DNA of 36,030 nt from an uncultured SAR116 cluster alpha proteobacterium (lineage in GTDB: Bacteria > Pseudomonadota > Alphaproteobacteria > Puniceispirillales > Marisalimonadaceae). The position numbers and the translations under genes were made by a program. Below the pieces are notes generated by a model. The model searched no databases. It was not told where the DNA came from and saw nothing but the letters and a program-made list of their open reading frames with translations. Numbering within the stretch: the first letter of the stretch is position 1; the number at the start of each line of letters is the position of its first letter. Of the stretch, positions 7,445 through 17,451 are shown in pieces. The stretch covers positions 1-36,030 of the forward strand of contig CACJOU010000012.1 of NCBI GenBank assembly GCA_902595145.1, in the 5' to 3' direction.

Positions 7445-9405
7445 GCGCTTAATTCTTTTATATTTTTATATTCTTCTAAACATTCAGGGTTAGCCAATGC
7501 TGTAATATTATTTATTGGTTTATTGTGAATTAAATCTCTTATTGCAAGCTCTGCTATCTTACCTGACTTCGTTCTTGGAATGTCCTTAACAGAAATTATC
7601 TTTGCTGGAACATGTCTAGGAGAAGCCCCTATTCTAATTTTAGCTTTGATCTGATCTATTAATTCTTCTGTCAAATTAGAATTTTTATTTAGCCTAACAA
7701 AAAGTACAACTCTTGTGTCACCTTTCCATATTTGACCTACAACCAAACCCTCCATAACTTCTTCAATTTGTTCAACTTGCCTATAAATTTCAGCTGTGCC
7801 AATGCGAACTCCTCCAGGATTTAGAGTGGCATCTGATCTACCAAAAATAATAAACCCATCATTTTCAGTCTTTAAGATATAATCACCATGACACCATACA
7901 TTCTCATATTTATTAAAGTAAGCATCATAATATTTTTCATTATTGTTATCATTCCAGAAATATAATGGCATACTGGGAAAACTTTTAATACAAACTAATT
8001 CTCCTTTCTCATTTTTTAAGGAGTTTGCATTTTCATCATATACATGTACATCCATACCTAAAATTGGACCTTGGATTTCCCCTCTTCTTACCACTGATAA
8101 TGGATTACCTCCAATAAAGCATCCAACTATATCTGTTCCACCGGATAAACTTGCAACCAAAACATCTTTTTTTACATTAGTATAAATATAGTCAAAACTC
8201 TCATGGATTAATGGGGAACCTGTTGAGCCAATGGTCTCTAAATTTTTAAGTTTATATTTATCAATTACATTAATATTTTCTTTACTTAATGCATCTATAT
8301 ATTTAGCTGATACACCCATAAAATTTATTTTTTCGCTATCTACAAAATTCCATAAAACTTCTGCATTTGGATAAAAAGGTGAACCATCATACAAGTAAAT
8401 TGTAGACTTCAATAACAGACCTGAAACAAGCCAATTCCACATCATCCATCCACAAGTTGTAAAATAAAATACTCTACTTTCTTTTTTTGCATTTGAATGC
8501 AATCCCATTTCAACTAAATGTTTTAAAAGGATTCCACCATTAGAGTGAACTATACATTTTGGCTTTCCGGTAGTGCCACTGGAAAACATAATATATAGAG
8601 GGTCACTTAAAGCAAGAGGTTCAAAAAGTATTTCATTCGTTTTATATTGAGTTTGAATATCATTATATTTTACAAATTTTTCATTATTATAACCAGTTTC
8701 AATCTCCAAAAGTGGTGCAATAATAATTTTTTGTAAAGAAGGTAAAGCCTCAACCACATCTATTACTTTTTTGGTAATATTAATTTCTTTACCATTGTAC
8801 CAATAACCATCCGTAGTAAATAAAATTTTTGGTTCTATTTGACCAAATCTGTCTAAAACTCCTTCTACACCAAAATCTGGTGACGCAGAGGAAAAAATTG
8901 CTCCTATCGATGAAGTTGCTAACATTATTATTACAGTCTCAGGCATATTAGGAATGTATGCAGCAACCCTATCACCTTTAGTAACTCCCTGTATTTTTAA
9001 AAAATTTGCTAATGCTGCAACTTGAACTTTTAACTCTTTCCAAGATACCTCTTTTCTAATTTTATTTTCAGATTTAAACACAATAGCAGGACCTAAAGAA
9101 TCTCCTGAAAGCATGTTTTCAGCATAATTAACTTTACCACTGGGAAAGAACTTACTTCCAGGCATTTTATTAATTGGATTGATATAAGGCTTCATCCCTT
9201 TAGATCCAATCACACCAAAAAAATCCCAAATAGCAGACCAAAAATCAGCTTTGTCTTCAATTGACCAAGTATGTAAGTCACTAAAATTTTGAATATTTAC
9301 ATTATTTTTTTCATTAATAAATTTGATAAATTTATACATCTGGGAAGACTTCAATCTCTCATCAGATGGAGACCATAAAACAGGATTAGTAACTTTTTTT
9401 TTCAT
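7441..9405 (-). CDS. Acetoacetate-CoA ligase
   Basis: A 654-residue ANL-superfamily adenylating enzyme of the acetoacetyl-CoA synthetase group, activating acetoacetate with ATP and CoA for use in central or lipid metabolism. The P-loop-like motif is FSSGTTGKPKCIVHS; CGWMMWNWLVSGLL is typical of acetoacetyl/acetyl-CoA synthetases; hinge and C-terminal motifs are FGRSDATLNPGGVRIG and RTKSGKIAELA, the latter holding the catalytic Lys. The N-terminal VLWSPSDERLKSSQMYKFI block is characteristic. I start at ATG 9405 rather than an in-frame TTG at 9411; no clear Shine-Dalgarno supports either. It follows phhB by about 18 bp and is probably in the same transcript. Confidence 0.9.
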   Translation of the reverse strand: MKKKVTNPVLWSPSDERLKSSQMYKFIKFINEKNNVNIQNFSDLHTWSIEDKADFWSAIWDFFGVIGSKGMKPYINPINKMPGSKFFPSGKVNYAENMLSGDSLGPAIVFKSENKIRKEVSWKELKVQVAALANFLKIQGVTKGDRVAAYIPNMPETVIIMLATSSIGAIFSSASPDFGVEGVLDRFGQIEPKILFTTDGYWYNGKEINITKKVIDVVEALPSLQKIIIAPLLEIETGYNNEKFVKYNDIQTQYKTNEILFEPLALSDPLYIMFSSGTTGKPKCIVHSNGGILLKHLVEMGLHSNAKKESRVFYFTTCGWMMWNWLVSGLLLKSTIYLYDGSPFYPNAEVLWNFVDSEKINFMGVSAKYIDALSKENINVIDKYKLKNLETIGSTGSPLIHESFDYIYTNVKKDVLVASLSGGTDIVGCFIGGNPLSVVRRGEIQGPILGMDVHVYDENANSLKNEKGELVCIKSFPSMPLYFWNDNNNEKYYDAYFNKYENVWCHGDYILKTENDGFIIFGRSDATLNPGGVRIGTAEIYRQVEQIEEVMEGLVVGQIWKGDTRVVLFVRLNKNSNLTEELIDQIKAKIRIGASPRHVPAKIISVKDIPRTKSGKIAELAIRDLIHNKPINNITALANPECLEEYKNIKELSA

Positions 9406-9423
9406 AACCAATTCATTAAAAAA

Positions 9424-9714
9424 CTAAATATAATTTTTAAAACAGTTTTCAGCAAAAAGTGCCATATCATAATCTAATTCCGTAATTCCACCTTTATCAT
9501 GGGTGGTTAGAGTTATAGTTACTTTATTATAAACATTTTCCCATTCAGGATGATGGTTTATTTGTTCAGCTTTCATTGCAATAGAGGTCATAAAAGAAAA
9601 AGCTTGTTTGAAATCAGAAAATTTGTAGTTTTTTGTAAATGCTTCTCTACCATCATCTGTTTTTGTCCAACCACCAATATCTTCAAACTTTTTGTTTAAA
9701 TCTTTACATGCCAT
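9424..9714 (-). CDS. phhB: Pterin-4a-carbinolamine dehydratase
   Basis: A 96-residue PCD/DCoH protein that dehydrates 4a-hydroxytetrahydropterin. The catalytic histidines are visible: His54-His55 in INHHPEW and His72 in TTHD, followed by KGGITELD. Bacterial members recycle the pterin cofactor of phenylalanine hydroxylase; in genomes lacking it, a role linked to molybdopterin has been proposed. No phenylalanine hydroxylase is in view. ATG at 9714 is preferred over TTG at 9720, because AAAGGA lies 8 nt before it. The 5' end overlaps the upstream reductase gene by 11 bp. Confidence 0.93.
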   Translation of the reverse strand: MACKDLNKKFEDIGGWTKTDDGREAFTKNYKFSDFKQAFSFMTSIAMKAEQINHHPEWENVYNKVTITLTTHDKGGITELDYDMALFAENCFKNYI

Positions 9715-10303
9715 TACCAAAATCCTTTCTATTAATAATCATTCTTAGTGGTTTCATATTAGATGCATAAACTAGCAGTAAATTCAAAACATAATTGATT
9801 CTGTCATCCAACCAAACTGGAATATTTTTGCCGTGAGAACCAGGATTAAATTCTTCAACGTTTCGTATAATGATGTTTTCTGGTATCCACATTATATGAG
9901 TATTTTTATAAGAAGATGATCTTAACTCAGCTATAGGATAAGACCCACCATTTCCGCTACTAACAGAAACAATTAAGCCAGGTTTATGTGAAAATTCACC
10001 ATTTCCACATAATAAAAAAATATTTTTAGAAGCTGGAGTAGCCATACCTCCATATTCTGGAACAACTAAAATAAAACCATCTGACGCTTTTAAATTTTTT
10101 GAAATTGAATTCCAAGTTTTACCCCACACACCCTTTCCATTTTTTTTTTCAGGTGACCAAAGTGGCAATGATGATTTAGCTAAATCTAAGGAGAAAACAT
10201 CTAAATCTTTATTTAGATTTAATAAGTTATTTTTAATAAAATCAGATATTTTTTTTGATTGAGAATTTATTCTATGGCTTGAAGAAATAATTGAAATATT
10301 CAT
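9704..10303 (-). CDS. NAD(P)H-dependent FMN reductase-like flavoprotein
   Basis: A 199-residue flavodoxin-fold protein of the NADPH-dependent FMN reductase family (PF03358 type). The phosphate-binding loop is near residues 7-14 ([10 protein letters not shown]) and the flavin-contacting loop is [14 protein letters not shown] at about 83-96, close to the family's PEYN/H.S.P..LKN motif; [12 protein letters not shown] is the third flavin-side loop. Substrates range from free flavin to quinones, azo dyes and chromate, so function is open. It overlaps phhB by 11 bp and is divergent from pyrC (87 bp apart). Confidence 0.8.
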   Translation of the reverse strand: MNISIISSSHRINSQSKKISDFIKNNLLNLNKDLDVFSLDLAKSSLPLWSPEKKNGKGVWGKTWNSISKNLKASDGFILVVPEYGGMATPASKNIFLLCGNGEFSHKPGLIVSVSSGNGGSYPIAELRSSSYKNTHIMWIPENIIIRNVEEFNPGSHGKNIPVWLDDRINYVLNLLLVYASNMKPLRMIINRKDFGNGM

Positions 10304-10390
10304 AGTAAATTACCCAAAATTTGATTATTTTAAATTTTAAAATTAATAATTAACACATTAAATTTAACTTTTAAAGATTAGATCATATTT

Positions 10391-11431
10391 ATGGAAGAAA
10401 TAGAAATTATAAAGCCAGATGATTGGCATGTTCATTTTAGAGATAATGAAATTTTAAAAGCAGTTGTTCCAGAAACCACAAGACATTTTGCTCGATCTAT
10501 AATTATGCCCAATCTTATTCCTCCAATATTAAATGGAAATGATGCTCTTCAATATAGAAAAAGAATAGAACAAGCAATTCCTAAAGGAGTAAATTTTAAA
10601 CCATTTATGACTGTATATCTTACTGAAAATACAAATCAAAATGACTTAAAAGAGTCATATAAAAATGGTTTAATATTTGCTGTAAAACTTTATCCAGCTG
10701 GAGCAACCACAAACTCAGATTCTGGTGTTAAAAATTTAAAGAAAATTATGCCCTTACTTGAGACCATGACGGAAGTTGGCTTGCCTCTTCTTATTCATGG
10801 AGAAGTTACAGACAAAGGTGTTGATATATTTGATAGAGAAAAAATATTTATTGATCAAAAACTTGATTTTATTTGTAAAAAATTACCTGAATTAAAAATT
10901 ACCCTTGAACACATAACTACAAAAGATGCTACTAAATATATAAAAGAAGGTAATAAAAATCTTGCAGCATCTATAACACCTCATCATTTAGCATTAAATA
11001 GAAATGCTATTTTCGTTGGTGGAATAAGACCTCATTATTATTGTTTACCAATCTTAAAACGAGAAAATCATAGACAAGCTCTTTTAAAAGTCGCAATTAG
11101 TGGAAATAAAAAATTTTTTTTAGGGACTGATACTGCTCCTCATTTTGTTCATGATAAGGAAAGCGATTGTGGTTGCGCAGGTGTCTTTAATGCTACCTAC
11201 TGTCTTCCAATATTAGCCCAAATATTTGACAATTTTGATTCTATAAATAATTTAGAGAGTTTTGTAAGCAAAAATGGAGCTTTACATTATAGATTAAAAA
11301 AGAATAAAGAAAAAATAAAACTAATTAAATCGAATAAAGAAATAATTTTCAAAAAATTTATAAAAATAGGTAATAAACAAATTAAAATATTTAATCCTGA
11401 GTTTCCAGTCTATTGGCATATTATTAATTGA
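10391..11431 (+). CDS. pyrC: Dihydroorotase, class II
   Basis: A 346-residue cyclic amidohydrolase matching E. coli-type PyrC; it interconverts N-carbamoyl-aspartate and dihydroorotate in pyrimidine synthesis. The dinuclear zinc site can be placed: His13 and His15 (DDWHVHFRD), the carbamylated Lys99 (AVKLYPAGATTNS), LLIHGE, TLEHITT, and the catalytic Asp in GTDTAPH. ITPHHL and the NATYCLPI block are typical. No strong Shine-Dalgarno precedes ATG 10391. It is a single-gene unit on the plus strand, converging on the polysaccharide locus, and is not linked to pyrF about 5 kb away. Confidence 0.95.
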   Translation: MEEIEIIKPDDWHVHFRDNEILKAVVPETTRHFARSIIMPNLIPPILNGNDALQYRKRIEQAIPKGVNFKPFMTVYLTENTNQNDLKESYKNGLIFAVKLYPAGATTNSDSGVKNLKKIMPLLETMTEVGLPLLIHGEVTDKGVDIFDREKIFIDQKLDFICKKLPELKITLEHITTKDATKYIKEGNKNLAASITPHHLALNRNAIFVGGIRPHYYCLPILKRENHRQALLKVAISGNKKFFLGTDTAPHFVHDKESDCGCAGVFNATYCLPILAQIFDNFDSINNLESFVSKNGALHYRLKKNKEKIKLIKSNKEIIFKKFIKIGNKQIKIFNPEFPVYWHIIN

Positions 11432-11458
11432 ATGTATAAAAGCGAAATAATTAATTGT

Positions 11459-11486
11459 CTTAAATATTTATGAATAAAAATTTAAG
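11459..11486. terminator. Weak AT-rich hairpin between pyrC and the polysaccharide locus
   Basis: Two 13-nt arms (CTTAAATATTTAT and ATAAAAATTTAAG) pair with one mismatch around a 2-nt loop, in the 70-bp gap between two converging stop codons. Position suits transcription termination, but the stem is almost all A-T and no uninterrupted U-run follows on the pyrC side. Confidence 0.3.
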
Positions 11487-11501
11487 TTGATAACATGATA
11501 T

Positions 11502-12518
11502 TTACTTAATTTTTTTAATTTTTATAGAAAACCTAAAAAATAGATATGCCATAAATAGCAAAAGAAATATGGGGAAGCTCATTTTAGGATAAAAATTTTC
11601 AACAAAAACACCAAAAACTAACATTAATATTCCAGCAGAAACTATTGATAACATCACTGATGTTTTTGAAAGACCAAATATTTCTAATACATGATGTATA
11701 TGGTCTCTACCTGCGATAAGAAATGAACGTTTTTCAAATATTCTTATTATAATTACGCCGAAAAAATCAAATAATGGTATTGCCACGCACCACAATGCAG
11801 CACTAGGTGCAAAATCATCAACATTCTCAGCTGTATGTATTAATGCCCAAGCGATTATGTAACCTAAAAATAAACTACCCCCATCACCAAGAAAAGTTTT
11901 AATCTTATAAGATGATGAAAGGTTAAATATCAAAAAAGGAATTATTCCTGCAACAATAGCTAAAATAATATTTGTAAAAGGAGAACTTTGAACAATTCCA
12001 CCAATAAATATACCAATTGCAGCTAATAGAGTTAATCCACCTGCAAGACCATCAACACCATCAATCATGTTAAAAGCATTTGTCAAACCTACAACAGCAA
12101 TTATGGTAAGTGGTACTGATAAAAACCCAAGGTCAACAGAATTTGAAGATCCAAAAATATAACCAAGATTCTCTAACTTTATTTCAGCAAAAAAAATCGT
12201 GACAAGAACTAGTAAAATTTGTATGGCCAATCTAACTGTTGCTCTTAAATTAAATAAGTCGTCTACAATACCGAGCAATACCATACCTGCGGTTGTCACT
12301 AATATTGTGAGTGAAACATTATCAAAATTACTAAAATAAATTTGTGATGTTAAAAGACCTATAAATACACATAATCCTCCAATAAAAGGAACTTTCCCAA
12401 TATGGTTTTTTCTTTCACCAGGAGTATCAACTAAGTTATATTTAACAGCAAAAGGCCTTAAGATAACAAGTGATAATAAAGTCGCAACAAAGCTGATGTA
12501 AAATATAACGTTTTCCAA
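11502..12518 (-). CDS. WecA/WbpL-like undecaprenyl-phosphate glycosyl-1-phosphate transferase
   Basis: A 338-residue polytopic membrane enzyme of the MraY/WecA family that moves a HexNAc-1-phosphate from its UDP donor to undecaprenyl phosphate, starting a lipid-linked repeat unit at the cytoplasmic face. About ten helices are visible. Family motifs are in order: ERKNHIGKVPFIGG, Asp86-Asp87 (GIVDDLFNLR), NAFNMIDGVDGLAGG (Asp153, Asp156), FLGDGGSLFLG and the cytosolic GRDHIHHVL. The start is TTG at 12518; an in-frame stop lies three codons upstream and no suitable ATG exists. It is the last gene of the minus-strand locus, 179 bp after fcl, so it may have its own promoter. Given the neighbours its donor could be UDP-GlcNAc or a UDP-6-deoxy-HexNAc. 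Confidence 0.9.
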   Translation of the reverse strand: MENVIFYISFVATLLSLVILRPFAVKYNLVDTPGERKNHIGKVPFIGGLCVFIGLLTSQIYFSNFDNVSLTILVTTAGMVLLGIVDDLFNLRATVRLAIQILLVLVTIFFAEIKLENLGYIFGSSNSVDLGFLSVPLTIIAVVGLTNAFNMIDGVDGLAGGLTLLAAIGIFIGGIVQSSPFTNIILAIVAGIIPFLIFNLSSSYKIKTFLGDGGSLFLGYIIAWALIHTAENVDDFAPSAALWCVAIPLFDFFGVIIIRIFEKRSFLIAGRDHIHHVLEIFGLSKTSVMLSIVSAGILMLVFGVFVENFYPKMSFPIFLLLFMAYLFFRFSIKIKKIK

Positions 12519-12697
12519 GATTTCTTAAGCACCAGAATTAATATAATTAAAGTTATTATACCTAATAACAATGTTAGATTAGTTTGACAACAATAGTTAA
12601 AATAAAAATAATTTAATCCATAAATGAGTTTTTTTTAATTGTTGTTTAGTTTAAAATTAATTCAGTAATCTCTCTTTTGATTAAATATTTGTTTGTT

Positions 12698-13657
12698 TCA
12701 GACTCGTAAAGATTTTAAATTTTCTTTAAAATGCTCATAAGTCAGTTCAATACCTCTTTTTAGTGAAATATTTGCTTTCCAACCTAATTTATTAATTATT
12801 TGTACATCCATTTGTTTTTTTGGAGTACCATCGGGTTTACTCTTGTCAAAAGTTATCATTCCCTCATAACCAGTTACTGTTTTAATTATATTTGCTAATT
12901 CACTAATAGATATATCTTTGCCTGAACCTATATTTATATGGCTTTGAGTTGAGCTTAAACCGTTTTGAAAAATATCTTGCCCTAATTCATGAACAAAAAT
13001 GCAAGCTGAAGCCATATCATCAATGTAAAGAAATTCTCTCATAGGTTTACCTGATCCCCAAACTGAAACTTTTTCTAAACCCTTTACTTTGGCATCATGA
13101 AATCTTCTAATAAGTGAAGGTATAACATGACTATTTTCTAGGTGATAATTATCTCCTGGACCATATAGATTGGTCGGCATAACTGCTCGATAATCTCTGC
13201 CAAATTGTTGATTATAGCTCTTACACATTATAATTCCAGCTATTTTTGCAACTGCATATGCTTCATTAGTGGGTTCAAGAATACCTGTAAGTAATGAATT
13301 TTCTTCTAGAGGTTGCTTAGCATATTTTGGATAAATACATGATGAACCTAGAAATAAGAGCTTTTGAACATTATTTAGGTGAGCTGCATGAATAATATTA
13401 TTTTGAATTTGTAAATTTTGATAAATGAAGTCTGCTGGATAAGATTTATTAGCAAATATTCCACCGACTTTTGCTGCTGCAAGAACTACTTCACTTGGTT
13501 TCTTAGAACTGAAAAAATCATTTACATCACTTTGGTTACTTAAATCTAAATCAGTTTTTGATATTGTAATTATTTCAATATCTTTTTCATTTTTAAGTTT
13601 CCTAAATATAGAACTTCCAACCATACCATTGTGTCCAGCTATAAATATCTTGCGCAT
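12698..13657 (-). CDS. fcl: GDP-L-fucose synthase
   Basis: A 319-residue extended SDR, the bifunctional 3,5-epimerase/4-reductase that converts GDP-4-keto-6-deoxy-mannose to GDP-L-fucose. The NADP site is IFIAGHNGMVGSSIF; the Ser of LGSSCIYP and the Tyr/Lys pair of EAYAVAKIAG form the catalytic triad; PTNLYGPGDNYHLENSHVIP and GSGKPMREFLYIDD are hallmark fucose-synthase segments. Length is normal. It lies 9 bp after gmd. Together with manC and gmd it gives a complete path from mannose-1-phosphate to GDP-L-fucose. Confidence 0.96.
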   Translation of the reverse strand: MRKIFIAGHNGMVGSSIFRKLKNEKDIEIITISKTDLDLSNQSDVNDFFSSKKPSEVVLAAAKVGGIFANKSYPADFIYQNLQIQNNIIHAAHLNNVQKLLFLGSSCIYPKYAKQPLEENSLLTGILEPTNEAYAVAKIAGIIMCKSYNQQFGRDYRAVMPTNLYGPGDNYHLENSHVIPSLIRRFHDAKVKGLEKVSVWGSGKPMREFLYIDDMASACIFVHELGQDIFQNGLSSTQSHINIGSGKDISISELANIIKTVTGYEGMITFDKSKPDGTPKKQMDVQIINKLGWKANISLKRGIELTYEHFKENLKSLRV

Positions 13658-13666
13658 AACCTTACT

Positions 13667-14785
13667 CTAATTTTCGCTTGAAAATGGAATTTCTAAATTG
13701 TGCTCTTTCAAAAGGACAACACGTCTAGCGGCCTTGTGATCTTCTTCAACCATCTCTTTACACATTTCTTGTGCAGTTATTTGTGCTTCCCAACCTAATT
13801 CTTTTTTTGCTTTTGAGGGATCACCAAGCAATGTATCAACCTCTGCTGGTCTAAAATAATTCGGATCAATTCGTACAATTTCCTGACCAATGCTAACATT
13901 AGGTGCCATATTGCCAGCTATATTCTCTACAACTCCTTTCTCATGAATTCCTGATCCTTTAAAAACTATCTCTATCCCAAGTGCATTTGCAGCCCAAGTA
14001 ATAAATTCTCTAACTGTATATTGTTTTCCAGTAGCTATGACATAATCATCTGGTTTGTCTTGCTGCAACATTAACCACTGCATACGTACGTAGTCCTTTG
14101 CGTGCCCCCAATCACGCAACGCATCAATATTTCCCATATATAAACATTGATCTAGGCCAAGAGCTACGTTAGATAAACCTCTTGTAATTTTTCTTGTAAC
14201 AAAAGTTTCTCCTCTTCGAGGACTTTCATGATTAAATAAAATCCCATTACATGCAAATATTCCATAGGCTTCTCTGTAGTTCACGGTAATCCAATAAGAA
14301 TATAATTTTGCTATAGCATATGGAGATCTAGGATAAAATGGTGTAGATTCTTTCTGAGGTGTTTCTTGAACTAAACCATAAAGCTCTGATGTTGAAGCTT
14401 GATAAAAACGTGTCTTTTCTTCTAAACCTGCAAAACGTATAGCCTCAAGTAATCTTAAAGTACCTATTGCATCTACATCGGCAGTATATTCAGGGCTCTC
14501 AAAACTTACCGCGACATGTGACTGAGCTCCTAAATTATATATTTCGTCAGGTTGAATATCTCCAATTATTCTTGTTAGATTGGATGTATCTGAAAGGTCG
14601 CCATGATATAATTTTAATAAATTATTTTCAACATGAGGATCTTCATAAATATGGTCTATTCTTTGAGTGTTAAAAAGAGATGAACGTCGTTTAATACCAT
14701 GTACTTCATATCCTTTTTTTAATAAAAATTCAGCGAGATATGACCCATCTTGACCAGTAATCCCTGTAATCAGAGCCTTTTTCAA
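13667..14785 (-). CDS. gmd: GDP-mannose 4,6-dehydratase
   Basis: A 372-residue extended SDR that makes GDP-4-keto-6-deoxy-D-mannose. The cofactor loop GITGQDG is at residues 8-14; the active site is STSELYG with the SPYAIAK Tyr/Lys pair; [27 protein letters not shown] and [16 protein letters not shown] are Gmd signatures. The start is TTG at 14785 with a strong GGAGG 5 nt upstream; it puts the Rossmann loop at the normal distance from the N-terminus. It sits 11 bp after manC. A shorter Gmd-like paralogue lies at 26932-27891. Confidence 0.96.
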   Translation of the reverse strand: MKKALITGITGQDGSYLAEFLLKKGYEVHGIKRRSSLFNTQRIDHIYEDPHVENNLLKLYHGDLSDTSNLTRIIGDIQPDEIYNLGAQSHVAVSFESPEYTADVDAIGTLRLLEAIRFAGLEEKTRFYQASTSELYGLVQETPQKESTPFYPRSPYAIAKLYSYWITVNYREAYGIFACNGILFNHESPRRGETFVTRKITRGLSNVALGLDQCLYMGNIDALRDWGHAKDYVRMQWLMLQQDKPDDYVIATGKQYTVREFITWAANALGIEIVFKGSGIHEKGVVENIAGNMAPNVSIGQEIVRIDPNYFRPAEVDTLLGDPSKAKKELGWEAQITAQEMCKEMVEEDHKAARRVVLLKEHNLEIPFSSEN

Positions 14786-14796
14786 TTTATCCTCCC

Positions 14797-16218
14797 TTAT
14801 TGCCTAGAGTACAGGTCTTCATATCTTATAATGTCGTCCTCACCTAAGTATGTGCCTGTTTGTACCTCTATTAGTATCATCTGTGATTTTCCAGGGTTGT
14901 GTAAACGGTGAACTGCACCAATTGGAACGAAAACTGACTGACTTTCAAAAATGATTTGTACTTTTTCACTAATAGTGACTTCTGCAATACCAGAAACTAC
15001 AATCCAATGTTCTGCGCGATGTTTATGAGACTGAAGTGACAAAGACTCCCCTGGATTAACATGTATCCTTTTAACTTGAAATTTTTCTCCAACAGCCAGA
15101 CTCTCAAACCAGCCCCAAGGACGATGATCTTTTGGAAAGATAGTAGCTTGTTTGACCTTTTTATTTTTTAAAATATCAACTACTTTTTTAACTTCTTGTG
15201 CATAATTTAAATCAGAAATAAGAACTGCATCATTCATTGCAATAGCCATAATATTTTTCAGTCCAACACCAACAATTTCTAAGCTCTCACTTTCAGATCG
15301 CAAGAGTGTATCCGTACAATCTATTGCTGTAGACCTTTTACTTGTTACAACACCTGAAGAATTTTGCTGACTTTCACGCCATACTGAATCCCAACCACCA
15401 AGATCTGACCAACCCTTATCGTAAGGTATTACAGACACATTTTTAGCTTTTTCCATAATTGCATAATCAATAGAAATATTTTGGATCTTAGACCAAGAAG
15501 TAGCACCCAATCTATAAAAATCAAGGTCTTTACGACCAGTTTTTAGAGATTCCCTAATTGGTTGAATCAAATCATTAGCATATAATCTGAAAGATTCTAC
15601 TACATCTTTTGCACTAAATAAAAATATACCAGAATTCCAGAGAAAACGACCATTTGCGAGCATTTTAAGCGCATCATTTTTGTTTGGTTTTTCAACAAAG
15701 CTTTTTACTTTATTTGAAGATCCATCCATATCTGAAACTTCTATATATCCATACCCTGTTTCGGGTCGCGTTGGCTTTATTCCAAATGTGACCAGTTTAC
15801 CATTTTTAACATCTGACAATCCTTTTTTAACAGCCACATCAAAAGCCTTATTATCAGAAATAATGTGATCGGAAGGCATTATTAAAAGTATTGAGTTCGG
15901 GTTTTTATCTATTTGAGAAAGTGCAACTGCAAGTATCGCTGGAGCGGTATTTCGTGCATCAGGTTCAATAAAAATTTCATTTGCATCAATTTGAATTTCT
16001 CTTAATTGTTCAGCAACTAAAAACCTAAATTCTGAATTAGTAATTATAATAGGAGAAGTATAATTATTTTGTTTTACTCTCAATGCAGATGATTGAAATA
16101 AAGAATGATTATCAAATAATTTTGAAAACTGTTTTGGAAATGTCTGTCTAGACATTGGCCATAAACGAGTTCCATAACCACCAGCCAAAATAACAGGAAT
16201 AACTTTTTCCGTTATCAT
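14797..16218 (-). CDS. manC: Mannose-1-phosphate guanylyltransferase / mannose-6-phosphate isomerase
   Basis: A 473-residue bifunctional type II GMP/PMI protein. The N-terminal nucleotidyltransferase has [20 protein letters not shown], with FVEKP at about residue 157; the C-terminal cupin carries [26 protein letters not shown] and [12 protein letters not shown], the isomerase metal site. It supplies GDP-mannose to gmd. ATG 16218 follows AAGGAG by 9 nt. No phosphomannomutase is in the window, so that activity must come from elsewhere. It is separated by 87 bp from fnlC upstream. Confidence 0.96.
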   Translation of the reverse strand: MITEKVIPVILAGGYGTRLWPMSRQTFPKQFSKLFDNHSLFQSSALRVKQNNYTSPIIITNSEFRFLVAEQLREIQIDANEIFIEPDARNTAPAILAVALSQIDKNPNSILLIMPSDHIISDNKAFDVAVKKGLSDVKNGKLVTFGIKPTRPETGYGYIEVSDMDGSSNKVKSFVEKPNKNDALKMLANGRFLWNSGIFLFSAKDVVESFRLYANDLIQPIRESLKTGRKDLDFYRLGATSWSKIQNISIDYAIMEKAKNVSVIPYDKGWSDLGGWDSVWRESQQNSSGVVTSKRSTAIDCTDTLLRSESESLEIVGVGLKNIMAIAMNDAVLISDLNYAQEVKKVVDILKNKKVKQATIFPKDHRPWGWFESLAVGEKFQVKRIHVNPGESLSLQSHKHRAEHWIVVSGIAEVTISEKVQIIFESQSVFVPIGAVHRLHNPGKSQMILIEVQTGTYLGEDDIIRYEDLYSRQ

Positions 16219-16305
16219 GTATTAATGCTCCTTATTACTTTATCATTAAATATAATTTAAATAATTTTTAAAACTCAAAGTAAAAAATCTCAATTTAATT
16301 TAAAA

Positions 16306-17451
16306 TTAATTTTGTTCAGTGTCATATTTTTTCCACACTTTATGGTTAACGTAATGAGTATAGCTTATTATTAATTTAACTACTTTAATACTTACATTTT
16401 TTGCATTGTAGTCTTTTACTATAACAGGTTTATTTGTTTTCTCTTTTGATGTACTAATTAAGTATTCAATACCTTTTATTACTAGTTGCTCATCAAGACC
16501 AACCATCATAACTGAACCCTCTTCCATTGCCTCAGGTCTTTCATTTACATCTCGAATATTAAGTGCTTTTAAGCCCAATATAGAACTTTCTTCAGATATA
16601 GTTCCACTGTCTGACAATATTATTTTAGCATTTTTTTGTAATTTTACGTAATCACAAAAACCTAAAGGCTTTTCAAAATGAACTAGATCAGTCCATGGAA
16701 TAGAATTTTGTTTTAGTTTTATTCTAGTCCTTGGATGTGTTGAAATAATTATAGGTATTTTATATTTTTTCTCTAAAGACTCTATTAAATAAATTAATTT
16801 TTTAAAATTTTTGGAAGAATCTATATTTTCCTCTCTATGTGCACTTATTAAAAAAAATTTATTCTCTTCTAAATTTAGTTTTTTTAATATTTTAGATTTT
16901 TCAATTTTCTCTGAATAGAAATCCAGAACCTCGAATAAAGGGCTACCAATTTTAATTATTTGGTCTGGTGGGAAACCTTCATTTATTAAATATTGTCTAG
17001 CAATTTCACTGTAGGTGAGATTTATATCAGAGATATGATCCACAATTTTTCTATTCACTTCTTCAGGTACACGCTGGTCAAAGCATCTATTTCCTGCTTC
17101 AATATGAAAAATGGGAATTTTTCTTTTTTTTGCAGCTATTACAGATAATGAGCTATTTGTGTCACCCAAAACTAATACACAATTAGGTTTTTCTTTATCT
17201 AATATTACATCAACTGAAGAAATAATTTTTCCAATTACTGTTGCAGATGTTTCTTTTCCAGACGCGCAATCTAAAAAATAATCTGGATCTCTTATGTCTA
17301 AATCTGAAAAGAAAATTTTGTTTAATTCAAAATCAAAATTTTGACCAGTGTGGATTAAAATATGATTAAATGTTTTGTCAATCTCGTCTATTATTCGAGA
17401 TAATCTGATAATTTCAGGTCGAGTTCCTAGAATAGTAAGAACTTTAAGCAT
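16306..17451 (-). CDS. fnlC: UDP-sugar 2-epimerase, FnlC/WbjD type
   Basis: A 381-residue non-hydrolysing UDP-HexNAc 2-epimerase (WecB superfamily, GT-B fold). TILGTRPEIIRL opens the protein; HTGQNFDFELN and AGNRCFDQRVPEEVNRKIVD match the WbjD/CapG/FnlC subgroup rather than housekeeping WecB, and DSGTISEESSILG is the UDP-binding end. In the L-FucNAc and L-QuiNAc routes this enzyme makes the last C2 inversion of the UDP-2-acetamido-2,6-dideoxy-L-sugar. It overlaps fnlA by 8 bp. The subgroup call is by eye and could be checked by phylogeny. Confidence 0.88.
   Translation of the reverse strand: MLKVLTILGTRPEIIRLSRIIDEIDKTFNHILIHTGQNFDFELNKIFFSDLDIRDPDYFLDCASGKETSATVIGKIISSVDVILDKEKPNCVLVLGDTNSSLSVIAAKKRKIPIFHIEAGNRCFDQRVPEEVNRKIVDHISDINLTYSEIARQYLINEGFPPDQIIKIGSPLFEVLDFYSEKIEKSKILKKLNLEENKFFLISAHREENIDSSKNFKKLIYLIESLEKKYKIPIIISTHPRTRIKLKQNSIPWTDLVHFEKPLGFCDYVKLQKNAKIILSDSGTISEESSILGLKALNIRDVNERPEAMEEGSVMMVGLDEQLVIKGIEYLISTSKEKTNKPVIVKDYNAKNVSIKVVKLIISYTHYVNHKVWKKYDTEQN

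Noticed and set aside
12584-12589. TTGACA on the plus strand in the fcl-wecA gap
   Set aside because: A perfect -35 match, but no convincing -10 at normal spacing and no plus-strand gene follows.
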